Origin: Proteobacteria bacterium UBA6156
GTDB lineage: Bacteria > Pseudomonadota > Alphaproteobacteria > UBA2136 > UBA6156
DNA length: 21,338 bases
NCBI GenBank assembly: GCA_002422365.1
Contig: DIUO01000032.1
Location: 1-21,338 of the forward strand
Direction of reading: 5' to 3'
The first letter of the stretch is position 1; every line of letters begins with the position of its first letter. The notes below the pieces were generated by a model, which worked only from the letters and a program-made list of their open reading frames with translations, had not been told where the DNA came from and searched no databases. A program made the translations under genes and the position numbers. Positions 1 through 5,673 of this stretch are shown piece after piece.

Positions 1-20
1 ATTACATCGTCTTTAGCCAT
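1..20 (-). CDS. infA: Probable translation initiation factor IF-1, N-terminal codons only (runs off the window)
   Basis: Only six complete codons plus two bases lie in the window. Read on the minus strand from an ATG at 20-18 they give Met-Ala-Lys-Asp-Asp-Val and then AT. This matches the usual start of bacterial IF-1 (MAKDDVI or MAKEE types), the small OB-fold factor that binds the 30S A site during initiation. An in-frame TAA four codons upstream makes this ATG the earliest possible start. No clear Shine-Dalgarno sequence precedes it, which weakens the call. In many bacteria infA follows adk (sometimes with map between), so the position after adk supports the assignment. With so few residues the identification is tentative. 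Confidence 0.45.
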
Positions 21-75
21 AGAGGGCGTTTAGCGCAGAATGGGGCGGTTGGCTAGGATATGTTGGGGGGATTAA

Positions 76-120
76 CGTGTCTTCGTGTTTCGTGTTTTTG
101 TGTTTCGTATTTTTGTGTTT
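76..120. repeat. Three tandem 15-bp repeats in the adk-infA gap
   Basis: Three consecutive 15-mers occupy 76-90, 91-105 and 106-120. On the plus strand they read CGTGTCTTCGTGTTT, CGTGTTTTTGTGTTT and CGTATTTTTGTGTTT, differing from their neighbours at one to three positions. The tract is AT-richer than the surrounding genes. No credible gene covers it: the minus-strand frame through it gives only a low-complexity Asn-Thr-Lys-Arg peptide. Confidence 0.8.
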
Positions 121-171
121 GGTGGTTTCAATTTTAGGGGTTTGTTAGGACTGTGCTTATATTTTCGAGAT

Positions 172-229
172 CCCGGGTCTGGGCGGGGGCCCCAAATTTG
201 TTCCAAATTTGACCCCGCCGCAGCCCGGG
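172..229. repeat. Long imperfect palindrome between adk and infA
   Basis: Two arms, 172-200 and 204-229, are imperfect inverted copies around a TTC centre. The innermost 8 bp (CAAATTTG on both sides) and the outermost 6 bp (CCCGGG) match exactly, with a GC-rich middle holding a few mismatches and a 3-nt bulge. It lies after the adk terminator and has no T-run of its own, so a dispersed intergenic palindrome (REP or MITE-like) is more likely than a second terminator. Copies elsewhere in the genome cannot be seen from this window. Confidence 0.65.
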
Positions 230-240
230 AAACGTGCCGG

Positions 241-262
241 AAAAAAGGGGCCATTGGCCCCT
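241..262 (-). terminator. Rho-independent terminator of secY-adk
   Basis: On the minus strand a 7-bp stem (AGGGGCC paired with GGCCCCT, 3-nt loop) is followed at once by six T residues. It begins about 18 nt after the adk stop codon, so it closes the secY-adk unit and separates it from the probable infA. Confidence 0.85.
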
Positions 263-279
263 GATCTTTGGAAATGGCA

Positions 280-933
280 TTACTTGGCGCCGAGGACCTG
301 GAGGATGTGCTGGTAGACGTCGTCGATATCCGACATGCCGTCCAGCGTGACCAGGCGGTTTTGGGCGGTGTAGTAGCCCAGCACCGGGGCGGTTTGCTCG
401 TTATAGACATCCAGCCGGTGGCGGACGACTTCGGGGTTGTCATCTTCTCTCTGGATAAGTGTTTCGCCGGATTCGTCGCACTTGCCGGGCACTTTGGGGG
501 GGTTGAAGCTGATGTGGTAAACCTTTTTGCTGCCGGGGGCGTACAGGCGGCCTGCACGGCGCTCTACCAGCTGTTCGTCGTCCACTTTCAGCTCTATCAC
601 CTTGTCCAGCTTCCAGTGGTGGTCGGCCAGCCAGGCATCCAGGGCTTCGGCCTGGGCCACGGTGCGGGGGTAGCCGTCGAGGATCACGCCGTTTTCGCAG
701 TCTGGCTGGGTGAGGCGCTCGAACACCAATTTATTTACCAGCTCGTCGTTGACGAGGTCGCCAGCGTCGATAACCGCCTTGACCTGCTTGCCAACCGGGG
801 TTTCGGCCGCGATGGCGGCGCGGAACATATCGCCGGTGCTGAGGGCGGGAATTGCAAATTTTTCCACCAATTTGGCAGATTGGGTGCCCTTGCCAGCGCC
901 GGGAGGGCCAAATAGAACGATAATCATTGGCAT
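280..933 (-). CDS. adk: Adenylate kinase
   Basis: 217-residue cytoplasmic enzyme that interconverts ATP + AMP and 2 ADP. The P-loop GPPGAGKGT is at residues 9-17 (Lys15 contacts the phosphates). The AMP-site segment DGYPR is at 86-90, where most homologues have Phe instead of Tyr. A long LID insertion spans about residues 125-162. It resembles the E. coli-type LID, and its single Cys152 rules out a four-Cys zinc site. Arg171 and Arg173 lie in the conserved segment after the LID. The ATG at 933 is preceded by AAAGAGAG; a second in-frame ATG two codons later is possible. adk starts 24 bp after the secY stop, the classic secY-adk pairing, and ends just before an intrinsic terminator. Confidence 0.97.
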   Translation of the reverse strand: MPMIIVLFGPPGAGKGTQSAKLVEKFAIPALSTGDMFRAAIAAETPVGKQVKAVIDAGDLVNDELVNKLVFERLTQPDCENGVILDGYPRTVAQAEALDAWLADHHWKLDKVIELKVDDEQLVERRAGRLYAPGSKKVYHISFNPPKVPGKCDESGETLIQREDDNPEVVRHRLDVYNEQTAPVLGYYTAQNRLVTLDGMSDIDDVYQHILQVLGAK

Positions 934-957
934 GTCTCTCTTTTTATACGTAAAAGC

Positions 958-2334
958 CTAAGGTTTCCTGACCGAACTGCGCACAAGGCCACCTTTGCCT
1001 TTGAGGCTGCTCTTTTTCAGTAAACTTTCGTACTTTTGGGCGATGAGGGCCGACTGGATGCGGGAGACGGTGTCGATGGTCACGCTGACGATAATGAGCA
1101 AGGACGTACCGCCGATGTAGAACGGCAGGGTGGCGTCTTGGTGCAAAAGGTCGGGCACGGCACAGATAAACGCCAGATAGAGCGCCCCGATGGTGGTGAG
1201 GCGGGTGGCGACGCTATCCAGATAGTTAGCCGTGCTGGCACCGGGGCGGATACCGGGGATAAAGGCGCCTGATTTTTTGAGGTTATCGGCCGTTTCTTCT
1301 GCATTAAAGCTGACGGTGGCGACATAGAAGAAGGCGAAGAAGATGATCATGCTGACAAACAGCGCGATGTACATGGGCTTGCCGGGGGTGAGCCAGGCGC
1401 CGATGAACTGGGCCCAGGCGCTTTCTGGCGCGTAAGAGGCCATGGTGACCGGCACCATAAGCAGGGCGCTGGCAAAAATGGGCGGAATGACGCCTGCGAG
1501 GTTGAGCTTGAGCGGCAGGTGGTTGCTGTCGGACGTCGTCGCGCCGAACATGCCCTGGCGCTTGGGGTATTGGATGGCGATGCGGCGGGTGGCGGTTTCC
1601 ATAAACGTAATGAAGAAAATGCCGATGATGGCACCGACGGCGATGGCGAACACGAGGAGCTCGGAGATGGAGCCGGTGCGCGCGAGTTCGAAAATTTGGA
1701 TAACGGACGCGGGCATGGTGGCGACGATACCCGCAAAGATAAGCAGCGAGATGCCGTTGCCGATGCCGCGCACGTTGATCTGCTCGCCCAGCCACATGAG
1801 GAACATGGTGCCGGTGGTGATGGTGAGCGCGGTTTGCAGCTGGAAGGCCAGGCCGGGGTTGGTGACGAGGTTCATAACCTCGCCGTTCACGATAGCGGTT
1901 TGGTACTGAATGCCGGAGGCAAGGCCGAAACCTTGAACAAAAGCAAGAACTACCGTGAGGTACCTGGTGTATTGGTTGATTTTGCGACGGCCGACTTCGC
2001 CTTCTTTTTTCAGCTCGGCCAGGGCAGGATAAGTGCTGGACAACAGCTGTATGATGATGCTGGCGGTAATGTAGGGCATGATATTGAGCGCAAACACCGC
2101 CATGCGCGAGAACGCCCCGCCGGAGAACATGTTGAACAGGCCGAAAAGCCCGCTTTGCAGGTTTTGCTGGTAGCTGGCGAGAACGGCGACATCGACCCCC
2201 GGCAGCGGAATGTGCGTGCCGAGGCGATACACCACGAAGGCGAACAGCACAAACAGAATGCGCATGTGCAAGCCTTTGGCTTTGGTGAGAAGTTCGGCAA
2301 TTTCTGCCTGTGAACCGAGACCGAGTTGGGCCAT
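958..2334 (-). CDS. secY: Preprotein translocase channel subunit SecY
   Basis: 458-residue integral inner-membrane protein that forms the Sec export channel with SecE and SecG and accepts clients from SecA and the ribosome. Hydrophobic segments throughout are consistent with the usual ten transmembrane helices. The N-terminal part carries the family pattern around YRLGTHIPLPGVD (about residues 36-48), followed by the Ser/Gly-rich plug region and then LSSTYPALAELKKEGEVGR. The cytoplasmic loop NLKKSGAFIPGIRPG near residue 350 is characteristic. The ATG at 2334 has AGGAGA about 11 nt upstream. Unlike in canonical spc operons it does not follow rplO directly, because a convergent gene and terminators intervene, so secY must use its own promoter within 2335-2568. 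I saw no strong consensus there. Confidence 0.97.
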   Translation of the reverse strand: MAQLGLGSQAEIAELLTKAKGLHMRILFVLFAFVVYRLGTHIPLPGVDVAVLASYQQNLQSGLFGLFNMFSGGAFSRMAVFALNIMPYITASIIIQLLSSTYPALAELKKEGEVGRRKINQYTRYLTVVLAFVQGFGLASGIQYQTAIVNGEVMNLVTNPGLAFQLQTALTITTGTMFLMWLGEQINVRGIGNGISLLIFAGIVATMPASVIQIFELARTGSISELLVFAIAVGAIIGIFFITFMETATRRIAIQYPKRQGMFGATTSDSNHLPLKLNLAGVIPPIFASALLMVPVTMASYAPESAWAQFIGAWLTPGKPMYIALFVSMIIFFAFFYVATVSFNAEETADNLKKSGAFIPGIRPGASTANYLDSVATRLTTIGALYLAFICAVPDLLHQDATLPFYIGGTSLLIIVSVTIDTVSRIQSALIAQKYESLLKKSSLKGKGGLVRSSVRKP

Positions 2335-2359
2335 GAAAGGGGTGTTCTCCTGCTAAATA

Positions 2360-2380
2360 CCTTCACCTTTTACGTGAAGG
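2360..2380 (-). other. Hairpin just upstream of the secY ribosome binding site
   Basis: A perfect 7-bp inverted repeat (CCTTCAC and GTGAAGG, 7-nt loop) lies about 26-46 nt before the secY start. It would form in the secY leader RNA. A role in translation control or mRNA stability is possible but not shown. The intergenic stretch 2335-2568 is otherwise without recognisable structure on the secY side. Confidence 0.4.
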
Positions 2381-2511
2381 GTGCGGATTCTGCAAGGTTT
2401 GGCAGCGTTTTCCGGTTGGGTTGGTGGCGGTTTTTGCGGCAGGTGGGAAGGAGCAGGATTTCAGGATGTCAGGGTCTCAGGGGTTTGGGGGAAAATTTCA
2501 CTGGAAGGGGC

Positions 2512-2540
2512 TTGAAATGGGTGGGGGCGGTACTTAAATC
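2512..2540 (+). promoter_or_regulatory. Candidate promoter of the plus-strand small gene
   Basis: TTGAAA at 2512-2517 (five of six matches to TTGACA) is followed by a 17-bp spacer and TAAATC at 2535-2540 (weak -10; TTAAAT one base earlier gives a 16-bp spacer). The predicted transcription start lies about 20 nt before the ATG, just ahead of the ribosome binding site. Confidence 0.4.
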
Positions 2541-2568
2541 GTTATCACCGCAACTGGAGAAGAAAAAA

Positions 2569-2757
2569 ATGAAGTGCATGTTTGGACGCAAGGCGGCGAA
2601 GGCCGCTGATGTGAAGACGGCGGCCGAGAAGGCAGCCGAAGAACGGGCCGCCCGGCGCGCGAAGGCGCCGAAGGCGAAACGGGTGCCGGTGCCCCTCACC
2701 GGCAAGAAGGGCGTCCACAAGAAGAGGGCCGCCCTCGGCTATAGTATTGACGACTGA
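2569..2757 (+). CDS. Uncharacterised 62-residue basic Ala/Lys-rich protein, antisense to the operon
   Basis: I do not recognise this protein. An ATG at 2569 has GGAGA eight bases upstream and opens a 62-residue frame. It has about 18 Lys/Arg against 6 Asp/Glu, an Ala-rich, probably helical stretch at residues 9-33, then a Pro/Lys segment (KAPKAKRVPVPLTGKKG) and a Tyr-Ser-Ile-Asp-Asp end. No membrane segment or signal peptide is visible. An upstream extension of the frame to 2326 is possible but would overlap the secY start and lacks the Ala/Lys character. The gene is the only plus-strand gene in the window, with a candidate promoter before it and a perfect-stem terminator starting one base after its stop. 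Those signals make it more credible than the frame alone. Its composition resembles the tails of L4, L22 and L24 nearby, so a nucleic-acid or ribosome-associated role is conceivable but only inferred. Confidence 0.7.
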   Translation: MKCMFGRKAAKAADVKTAAEKAAEERAARRAKAPKAKRVPVPLTGKKGVHKKRAALGYSIDD

Positions 2758-2794
2758 GAGTCGGCGCCCCTTGCGGGCGCCGACTCCGTTTTGT
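2758..2794 (+). terminator. Strong rho-independent terminator of the plus-strand small gene
   Basis: A perfect 12-bp stem (GAGTCGGCGCCC at 2758-2769 and its complement at 2775-2786) with a 5-nt loop is followed on the plus strand by CGTTTTGT. It starts immediately after the TGA. There is no T-run on the opposite strand, so it serves the plus-strand gene. Confidence 0.88.
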
Positions 2795-2810
2795 ACCAAA
2801 TTAGGGGGAA

Positions 2811-2846
2811 AACCAAAGGGAGCCTTGCGGCTCCTTTTTTGGTTTT
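2811..2846. terminator. Bidirectional terminator between the plus-strand gene and rplO
   Basis: A GGAGCC/GGCTCC stem (2819-2824 and 2829-2834, loop TTGC) is flanked by A-rich sequence on one side and TTTTTTGGTTTT on the other. Read on the minus strand it lies just after the rplO stop and is followed by CTTTGGTTTT, so it ends rplR-rpsE-rplO. Read on the plus strand it is a backstop for the small gene. Confidence 0.7.
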
Positions 2847-2856
2847 GGGCTTGGGG

Positions 2857-3363
2857 CTAGCGTTCGGCTTTGGGCTTGAGCTTGCCTTCTTGCACCTTCT
2901 TTTCGATGATGGTGAGGGAGCCACCGGCTTTTTTCACTTTCTCGATAGCGCTGGCGCTGGCGGCGGCGGCGGTGATGACCAGTTTGGTGGTCAGGTCGCC
3001 GTTGCCGAGGATCTTCAGGCCGTCCAGCGGCTTTTTGGTGAGACCGGCAGCAATCATGCTCTCGATGGTGACGGTGTCGCCAGCCTTCAGTTTGTTCTGG
3101 TCGACCAGCACTTGCAGCAGGCCGGTGTTCACCACAAAGTAGGTGGTGGTGAAGTTGGTGTTGTTGAAGCCGCGCATAGGCAGACGACGGTAGAGCGGGT
3201 TTTGGCCGCCTTCGAACCCGGCGCGCACGTTGCCGGATTTACGGGCTTTTTGACCCTTTACACCACGGCCAGAGGTTTTACCCTTGCCGCTACCGATACC
3301 GCGACCGACGCGGATTTTGTCTTTGTTTGCGCCGGGGTTGTCGCGCAGTTGGTTTAATTTCAT
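2857..3363 (-). CDS. rplO: 50S ribosomal protein L15
   Basis: 168 residues, slightly longer than the roughly 145-residue E. coli protein. The N-terminal signature is clear: MKLNQLRDNPGANK, the Gly/Lys-rich RVGRGIGSGKGKTSGRG (about residues 18-34), then GFEGGQNPLYRRLP and RGFNN. L15 binds 23S rRNA and is a late-assembly 50S component. The C-terminus has an extra Lys-rich tail (about residues 150-168). The ATG at 3363 is preceded by AAGGGA. It is the last gene of the rplR-rpsE-rplO unit. The rpmD gene usually found between rpsE and rplO is missing, and secY is displaced by a convergent gene. Confidence 0.97.
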   Translation of the reverse strand: MKLNQLRDNPGANKDKIRVGRGIGSGKGKTSGRGVKGQKARKSGNVRAGFEGGQNPLYRRLPMRGFNNTNFTTTYFVVNTGLLQVLVDQNKLKAGDTVTIESMIAAGLTKKPLDGLKILGNGDLTTKLVITAAAASASAIEKVKKAGGSLTIIEKKVQEGKLKPKAER

Positions 3364-3390
3364 GACTCGGTTTCCCTTATGTTGCCATTT

Positions 3391-3425
3391 GTTAGAGGTT
3401 AGAAGTTAGAGGTTAGAAGTTAGAT
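3391..3425. repeat. Five tandem GTTAGAN heptamers between rpsE and rplO
   Basis: Five consecutive 7-bp units start at 3391, 3398, 3405, 3412 and 3419: GTTAGAG, GTTAGAA, GTTAGAG, GTTAGAA, GTTAGAT. They fall in the rpsE-rplO gap, exactly where rpmD would be expected. Confidence 0.9.
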
Positions 3426-3444
3426 GGTGGCCCATCTAACTTCT
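3415..3444 (-). other. Perfect 13-bp hairpin in the rpsE-rplO intergenic RNA
   Basis: AGAAGTTAGATGG at 3415-3427 pairs perfectly with 3432-3444 around a TGGC loop. One arm is made of the last heptamer repeats and the other is an inverted heptamer copy. There is no T-run after it on the minus strand, so it is more likely an mRNA stem-loop (processing or stability) or a repeat relic than a terminator. Confidence 0.7.
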
Positions 3445-3454
3445 TGCAAGTCTC

Positions 3455-4309
3455 TTACTCTTGGGTGCCTTCGGTCGGGGCGGCAGCGGGGGCCTCGGCG
3501 GGTGCCGGGGTGGGCTCGGTGCTGGTGGCCGACTTCATGCTTTGGGCCTTGGTGACGGTGACCACTTTCGGGGCCTCGGCACGGCGGCCAGCGCCTTCGC
3601 GCCGCGGGCCGTTACCACGGTTGCCTTCGCCTTCTTTGCGCGGGCCACGGGAGCCGTCACGGCCGCCGTCGCGTCCGCCACGGGCGGGAGCTGCCTTTTT
3701 GGCCTTTTGGGCTTTGGCTTCCTTCTCAACCATTTCCTTCTGGTCGGTGACGCCCTTGACGGCTTCTACCGCGTGCAGAGTGAGGTCGGTGACCTTAAGG
3801 CCGCGCTTGGCTGCGATGCTGCGGGGGGTTTCGATTGCGGCAAACGCGGCAAAGGTGGCGCGGATAAGGTTGAAGGGGTTGGTGGAGCCCATGGCCTTGG
3901 CGACGACGTCTTTGATGCCCATGGCCTCGAAGATAGCGCGCATTGGGCCGCCTGCAATGATACCGGTACCCGGCACGGCAGGCTTGATGATGACGCGGGT
4001 GGCGCCGAAGGTGCCTTTAACATCGTGGTGCAAAGTACGGCCCTGGCGCAGCGGCACACGTACCATGGCGCGCTTGGCTTCGTCGGTTGCTTTGCGCACG
4101 GCGTCGGGCACTTCCTTCGCTTTGCCTTGGCCAAAGCCAACGCGGCCGGCTTCGTCGCCCACCACAACCAGTGCGCCGAACGACATACGGCGGCCACCCT
4201 TAACGGTTTTGGCTACGCGGCGTACGCCAACGAGTTTATCGACAAATTCGCTGCGTTCGCGCTCTTCGCGGTTGTCGCGGCGGCCTTCAAAATTACGGGG
4301 TTCGCTCAT
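3455..4309 (-). CDS. rpsE: 30S ribosomal protein S5 with an extended RG-rich tail
   Basis: 284 residues against about 165 in E. coli. The core, about residues 20-190, is a standard S5. It has the double-stranded RNA-binding-like N-terminal domain (EFVDKLVGVRRVAKTVKGGRR, then FGALVVVGDEAGRVGFG) and the C-terminal domain with GTGIIAGGPMRAI and GSTNPFN. S5 contributes to decoding accuracy and lies near the mRNA entry site. Residues from about 191 form a low-complexity tail: a Lys/Ala stretch, an Arg-Gly-rich block at about 206-243, and an Ala/Pro/Thr/Glu end. The reading frame is continuous, with no sign of frameshift. The ATG at 4309 has AAGGG upstream and begins 15 nt after rplR. Confidence 0.96.
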   Translation of the reverse strand: MSEPRNFEGRRDNREERERSEFVDKLVGVRRVAKTVKGGRRMSFGALVVVGDEAGRVGFGQGKAKEVPDAVRKATDEAKRAMVRVPLRQGRTLHHDVKGTFGATRVIIKPAVPGTGIIAGGPMRAIFEAMGIKDVVAKAMGSTNPFNLIRATFAAFAAIETPRSIAAKRGLKVTDLTLHAVEAVKGVTDQKEMVEKEAKAQKAKKAAPARGGRDGGRDGSRGPRKEGEGNRGNGPRREGAGRRAEAPKVVTVTKAQSMKSATSTEPTPAPAEAPAAAPTEGTQE

Positions 4310-4324
4310 GTTCTGTGTCCCTTC

Positions 4325-4690
4325 TTAGAATTTCAGGCCTGCGGCGCGGGCAGCGTCGGCCAGCACCTTGAGGCGACCGGTGTAGCGGTAGCTGCCACGG
4401 TCGAAATAAACTTCGGTAATGCCGGCTTTGGTGGCACGTTCGGCTACGGTTTTGCCGATAACTTCGGCGGCTTCCATACCACGGCCGTTTTTGAGGCTGC
4501 CGCGCAGCTTCTTCTCGGTGGTGGTGGCGGATACGACGGTGACGCCTTTGGTGTCATCGATGATTTGCACCGCGAGGTTCATGTTGCTGCGGTAGACGGA
4601 CATGCGCAGTTTGCCGGGGCTGGCAAGGCGCAGCTTGTGGCGCACGCGGCGCGCGCGGCGCTGGGTGCTGGTTTCGTGCAGAATGGTCAT
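4325..4690 (-). CDS. rplR: 50S ribosomal protein L18
   Basis: 121 residues, the normal length for L18, which binds 5S rRNA together with L5. It shows RRARRVRHKLRL at the N-terminus, RMSVYRSNMNLAVQIIDD, and the C-terminal VYFDRGSYRYTGRLKVLADAAR. The ATG at 4690 is chosen because AAGGAG lies nine bases upstream and the product then begins where the family does. The frame stays open to 4786, but the extra 32 residues are not L18-like and include the untranslated leader. It is the first gene of a separate rplR-rpsE-rplO unit, about 1.2 kb from rplF instead of directly behind it, and has its own promoter. Confidence 0.96.
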   Translation of the reverse strand: MTILHETSTQRRARRVRHKLRLASPGKLRMSVYRSNMNLAVQIIDDTKGVTVVSATTTEKKLRGSLKNGRGMEAAEVIGKTVAERATKAGITEVYFDRGSYRYTGRLKVLADAARAAGLKF

Positions 4691-4813
4691 GGTGACCTGC
4701 TCCTTTTCTGGTTGCCCCCCTGCCCTATGCATGGAGGGGAAGTTGCCACGGTTATGGCCCTGCCGGTTTGCACCAATGGGCCGCACCCGTGGATAAGCGA
4801 GATGCTTGCGCGC

Positions 4814-4842
4814 CTTATGCTGGATTATGAGGGGATTGGCAA
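4814..4842 (-). promoter_or_regulatory. Candidate sigma-70 promoter for rplR-rpsE-rplO
   Basis: On the minus strand TTGCCA (4842-4837, five of six to TTGACA), a 17-bp spacer and CATAAG (4819-4814, four of six to TATAAT). It lies between the upstream terminator and the rplR start, which is where a restart promoter is required. The predicted leader is about 115 nt. Confidence 0.55.
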
Positions 4843-5127
4843 GGGGTTTGGAGGGAATTTGTTAAGGCTGTACATAAAAAGAACCCCGCCGGAGCGGGGG
4901 GTAGCGCGGGGCAGCGGCTTGCGGCCACCGGGAGGGCGCGGGGCGCTGGTGACCCTCAGCAGGATAACCATGGCCAGGACGCCATACATGCCTAGCACCA
5001 GGCCGGGCACCACGGCATCCAGCGGCTGGTTGTGCAGCAGGTAGCCGACCACACCACTGAGGGTGAGGAACAGCCCGGCGAATTGAAGGGCGGTGTAAAT
5101 TATATAATTTCTCAGGATGTCCGACAT
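4825..5127 (-). CDS. Small membrane protein of unknown function inserted between rplF and rplR
   Basis: I do not recognise this 100-residue protein. The ATG at 5127 has AGGGGA upstream. Two hydrophobic helices are visible, at about residues 11-30 (ALQFAGLFLTLSGVVGYLL) and 38-58 (VVPGLVLGMYGVLAMVILL), so it is probably a two-pass inner-membrane protein. The rest is a Pro/Arg-rich tail. An intrinsic terminator lies inside the last quarter of the frame, which makes the real C-terminus uncertain: a base error or frameshift may have removed a stop before the hairpin. The gene follows a lipoprotein gene on the same strand but has a candidate promoter of its own. It is not part of any known spc operon. 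Confidence 0.6.
   Translation of the reverse strand: MSDILRNYIIYTALQFAGLFLTLSGVVGYLLHNQPLDAVVPGLVLGMYGVLAMVILLRVTSAPRPPGGRKPLPRATPRSGGVLFMYSLNKFPPNPLPIPS
4876..4899 (-). terminator. Intrinsic terminator before the rplR promoter
   Basis: On the minus strand a CCCCGC/GCGGGG stem (4899-4894 and 4889-4884) with a 4-nt loop is followed by TTCTTTTT. It sits inside the 3' end of the small membrane protein frame and upstream of the rplR promoter. Confidence 0.7.
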
Positions 5128-5164
5128 GGTGTTCCCCTGCTTTTAAACCTGATGAAGTGCCGTT

Positions 5165-5193
5165 AAGGTAGCGGAGGATTTAGGGTTTGCCAA
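5165..5193 (-). promoter_or_regulatory. Candidate promoter of the small membrane protein gene
   Basis: On the minus strand TTGGCA (5193-5188, five of six to TTGACA), a 17-bp spacer and a weak TACCTT (5170-5165). It lies between the hairpin after the lipoprotein gene and the ATG at 5127. Confidence 0.4.
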
Positions 5194-5208
5194 GGTGGCA
5201 GAACGTGC

Positions 5209-5234
5209 GAAGACCCCGCGCAAGCGGGGTCTTC
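5209..5234 (-). terminator. Hairpin after the lipoprotein gene, likely terminator
   Basis: A perfect 11-bp stem (GAAGACCCCGC and GCGGGGTCTTC) with a 4-nt loop starts about 20 nt after the lipoprotein stop. Neither strand has a long T-run after it, so termination efficiency is uncertain. Confidence 0.55.
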
Positions 5235-5253
5235 TGGTGGCACGAAAAGGACT

Positions 5254-5610
5254 TTAGCGGCAGAAGTTGCCCGGCCCCCACCCCTGCCCTGGGTTGGGCG
5301 TAGAGTATTGGGACTGACAGCCCCCCCTGCCACTGGCGCCTGCGGAATGACCCTGCCGGTAGGACGGGCGGTAGCTGGGGCCCGACCCTGCCGCACCCAG
5401 CACGGCGGTGCCTGCTGCCAGGACGAAAAGACCTAACACCGCCTTGGCTTGCTCCCTCTCGCGCTCGCGCTGGGCTGCCGACTTCTTCTGCGATTGGCTG
5501 TAGGCTTTGCCGCCCTTGCCCGCCGGCGGTTCGATGGTCTGACAGGCGGCCAGACCGACTGCGAGCATGACCACGAGGATCATGCGGATTCCTTTCATGC
5601 GCTCGAACAT
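5254..5610 (-). CDS. Small putative lipoprotein of unknown function
   Basis: 118 residues, family not recognised. The N-terminus is a lipoprotein signal peptide: basic residues, a hydrophobic core (MILVVMLAVG) and the lipobox LAAC with the modified Cys at residue 23. Gln follows the Cys, which would usually send the protein to the outer membrane. Next comes a charged stretch (about residues 40-54, Lys/Arg/Glu/Gln), a second hydrophobic helix (about 56-76, VLGLFVLAAGTAVLGAA), and a Gly/Ser/Tyr/Pro-rich end with two Cys residues, one the penultimate residue. The ATG at 5610 has AAGGAG six bases upstream, which favours it over internal ATGs. It lies alone between the rplF terminator and a hairpin, inside an otherwise ribosomal operon, so it is most likely an insertion. 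Confidence 0.75.
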   Translation of the reverse strand: MFERMKGIRMILVVMLAVGLAACQTIEPPAGKGGKAYSQSQKKSAAQREREREQAKAVLGLFVLAAGTAVLGAAGSGPSYRPSYRQGHSAGASGRGGCQSQYSTPNPGQGWGPGNFCR

Positions 5611-5673
5611 CGTTCGCTCCTTTTTGCTGGAGGACTACGTATATAAACAAATGAGGTATGCACTTACATGAAG

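Noticed and set aside
72..557. 161-codon minus-strand frame ending in the 15-bp repeats
   Set aside because: It overlaps adk in another frame, and its C-terminus is only the translation of the tandem repeats and palindrome.
3391..3444. CRISPR-like array
   Set aside because: The units are 7-bp head-to-tail repeats without spacers, and no cas genes are present.
3364..3454. Degenerate rpmD pseudogene
   Set aside because: Only 91 bp are available and no L30-like residues appear in any frame, so there is no remnant to annotate.
4691..4786. N-terminal extension of L18 (start at 4786)
   Set aside because: The added 32 residues are not L18-like. The ATG at 4690 has a strong Shine-Dalgarno and gives the family length.
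3461..5044. 527-codon plus-strand open frame across rpsE and rplR
   Set aside because: It is antisense to two certain ribosomal genes, its product is low-complexity Gly/Ala, and it has no family features. Long antisense frames are expected in GC-rich DNA.
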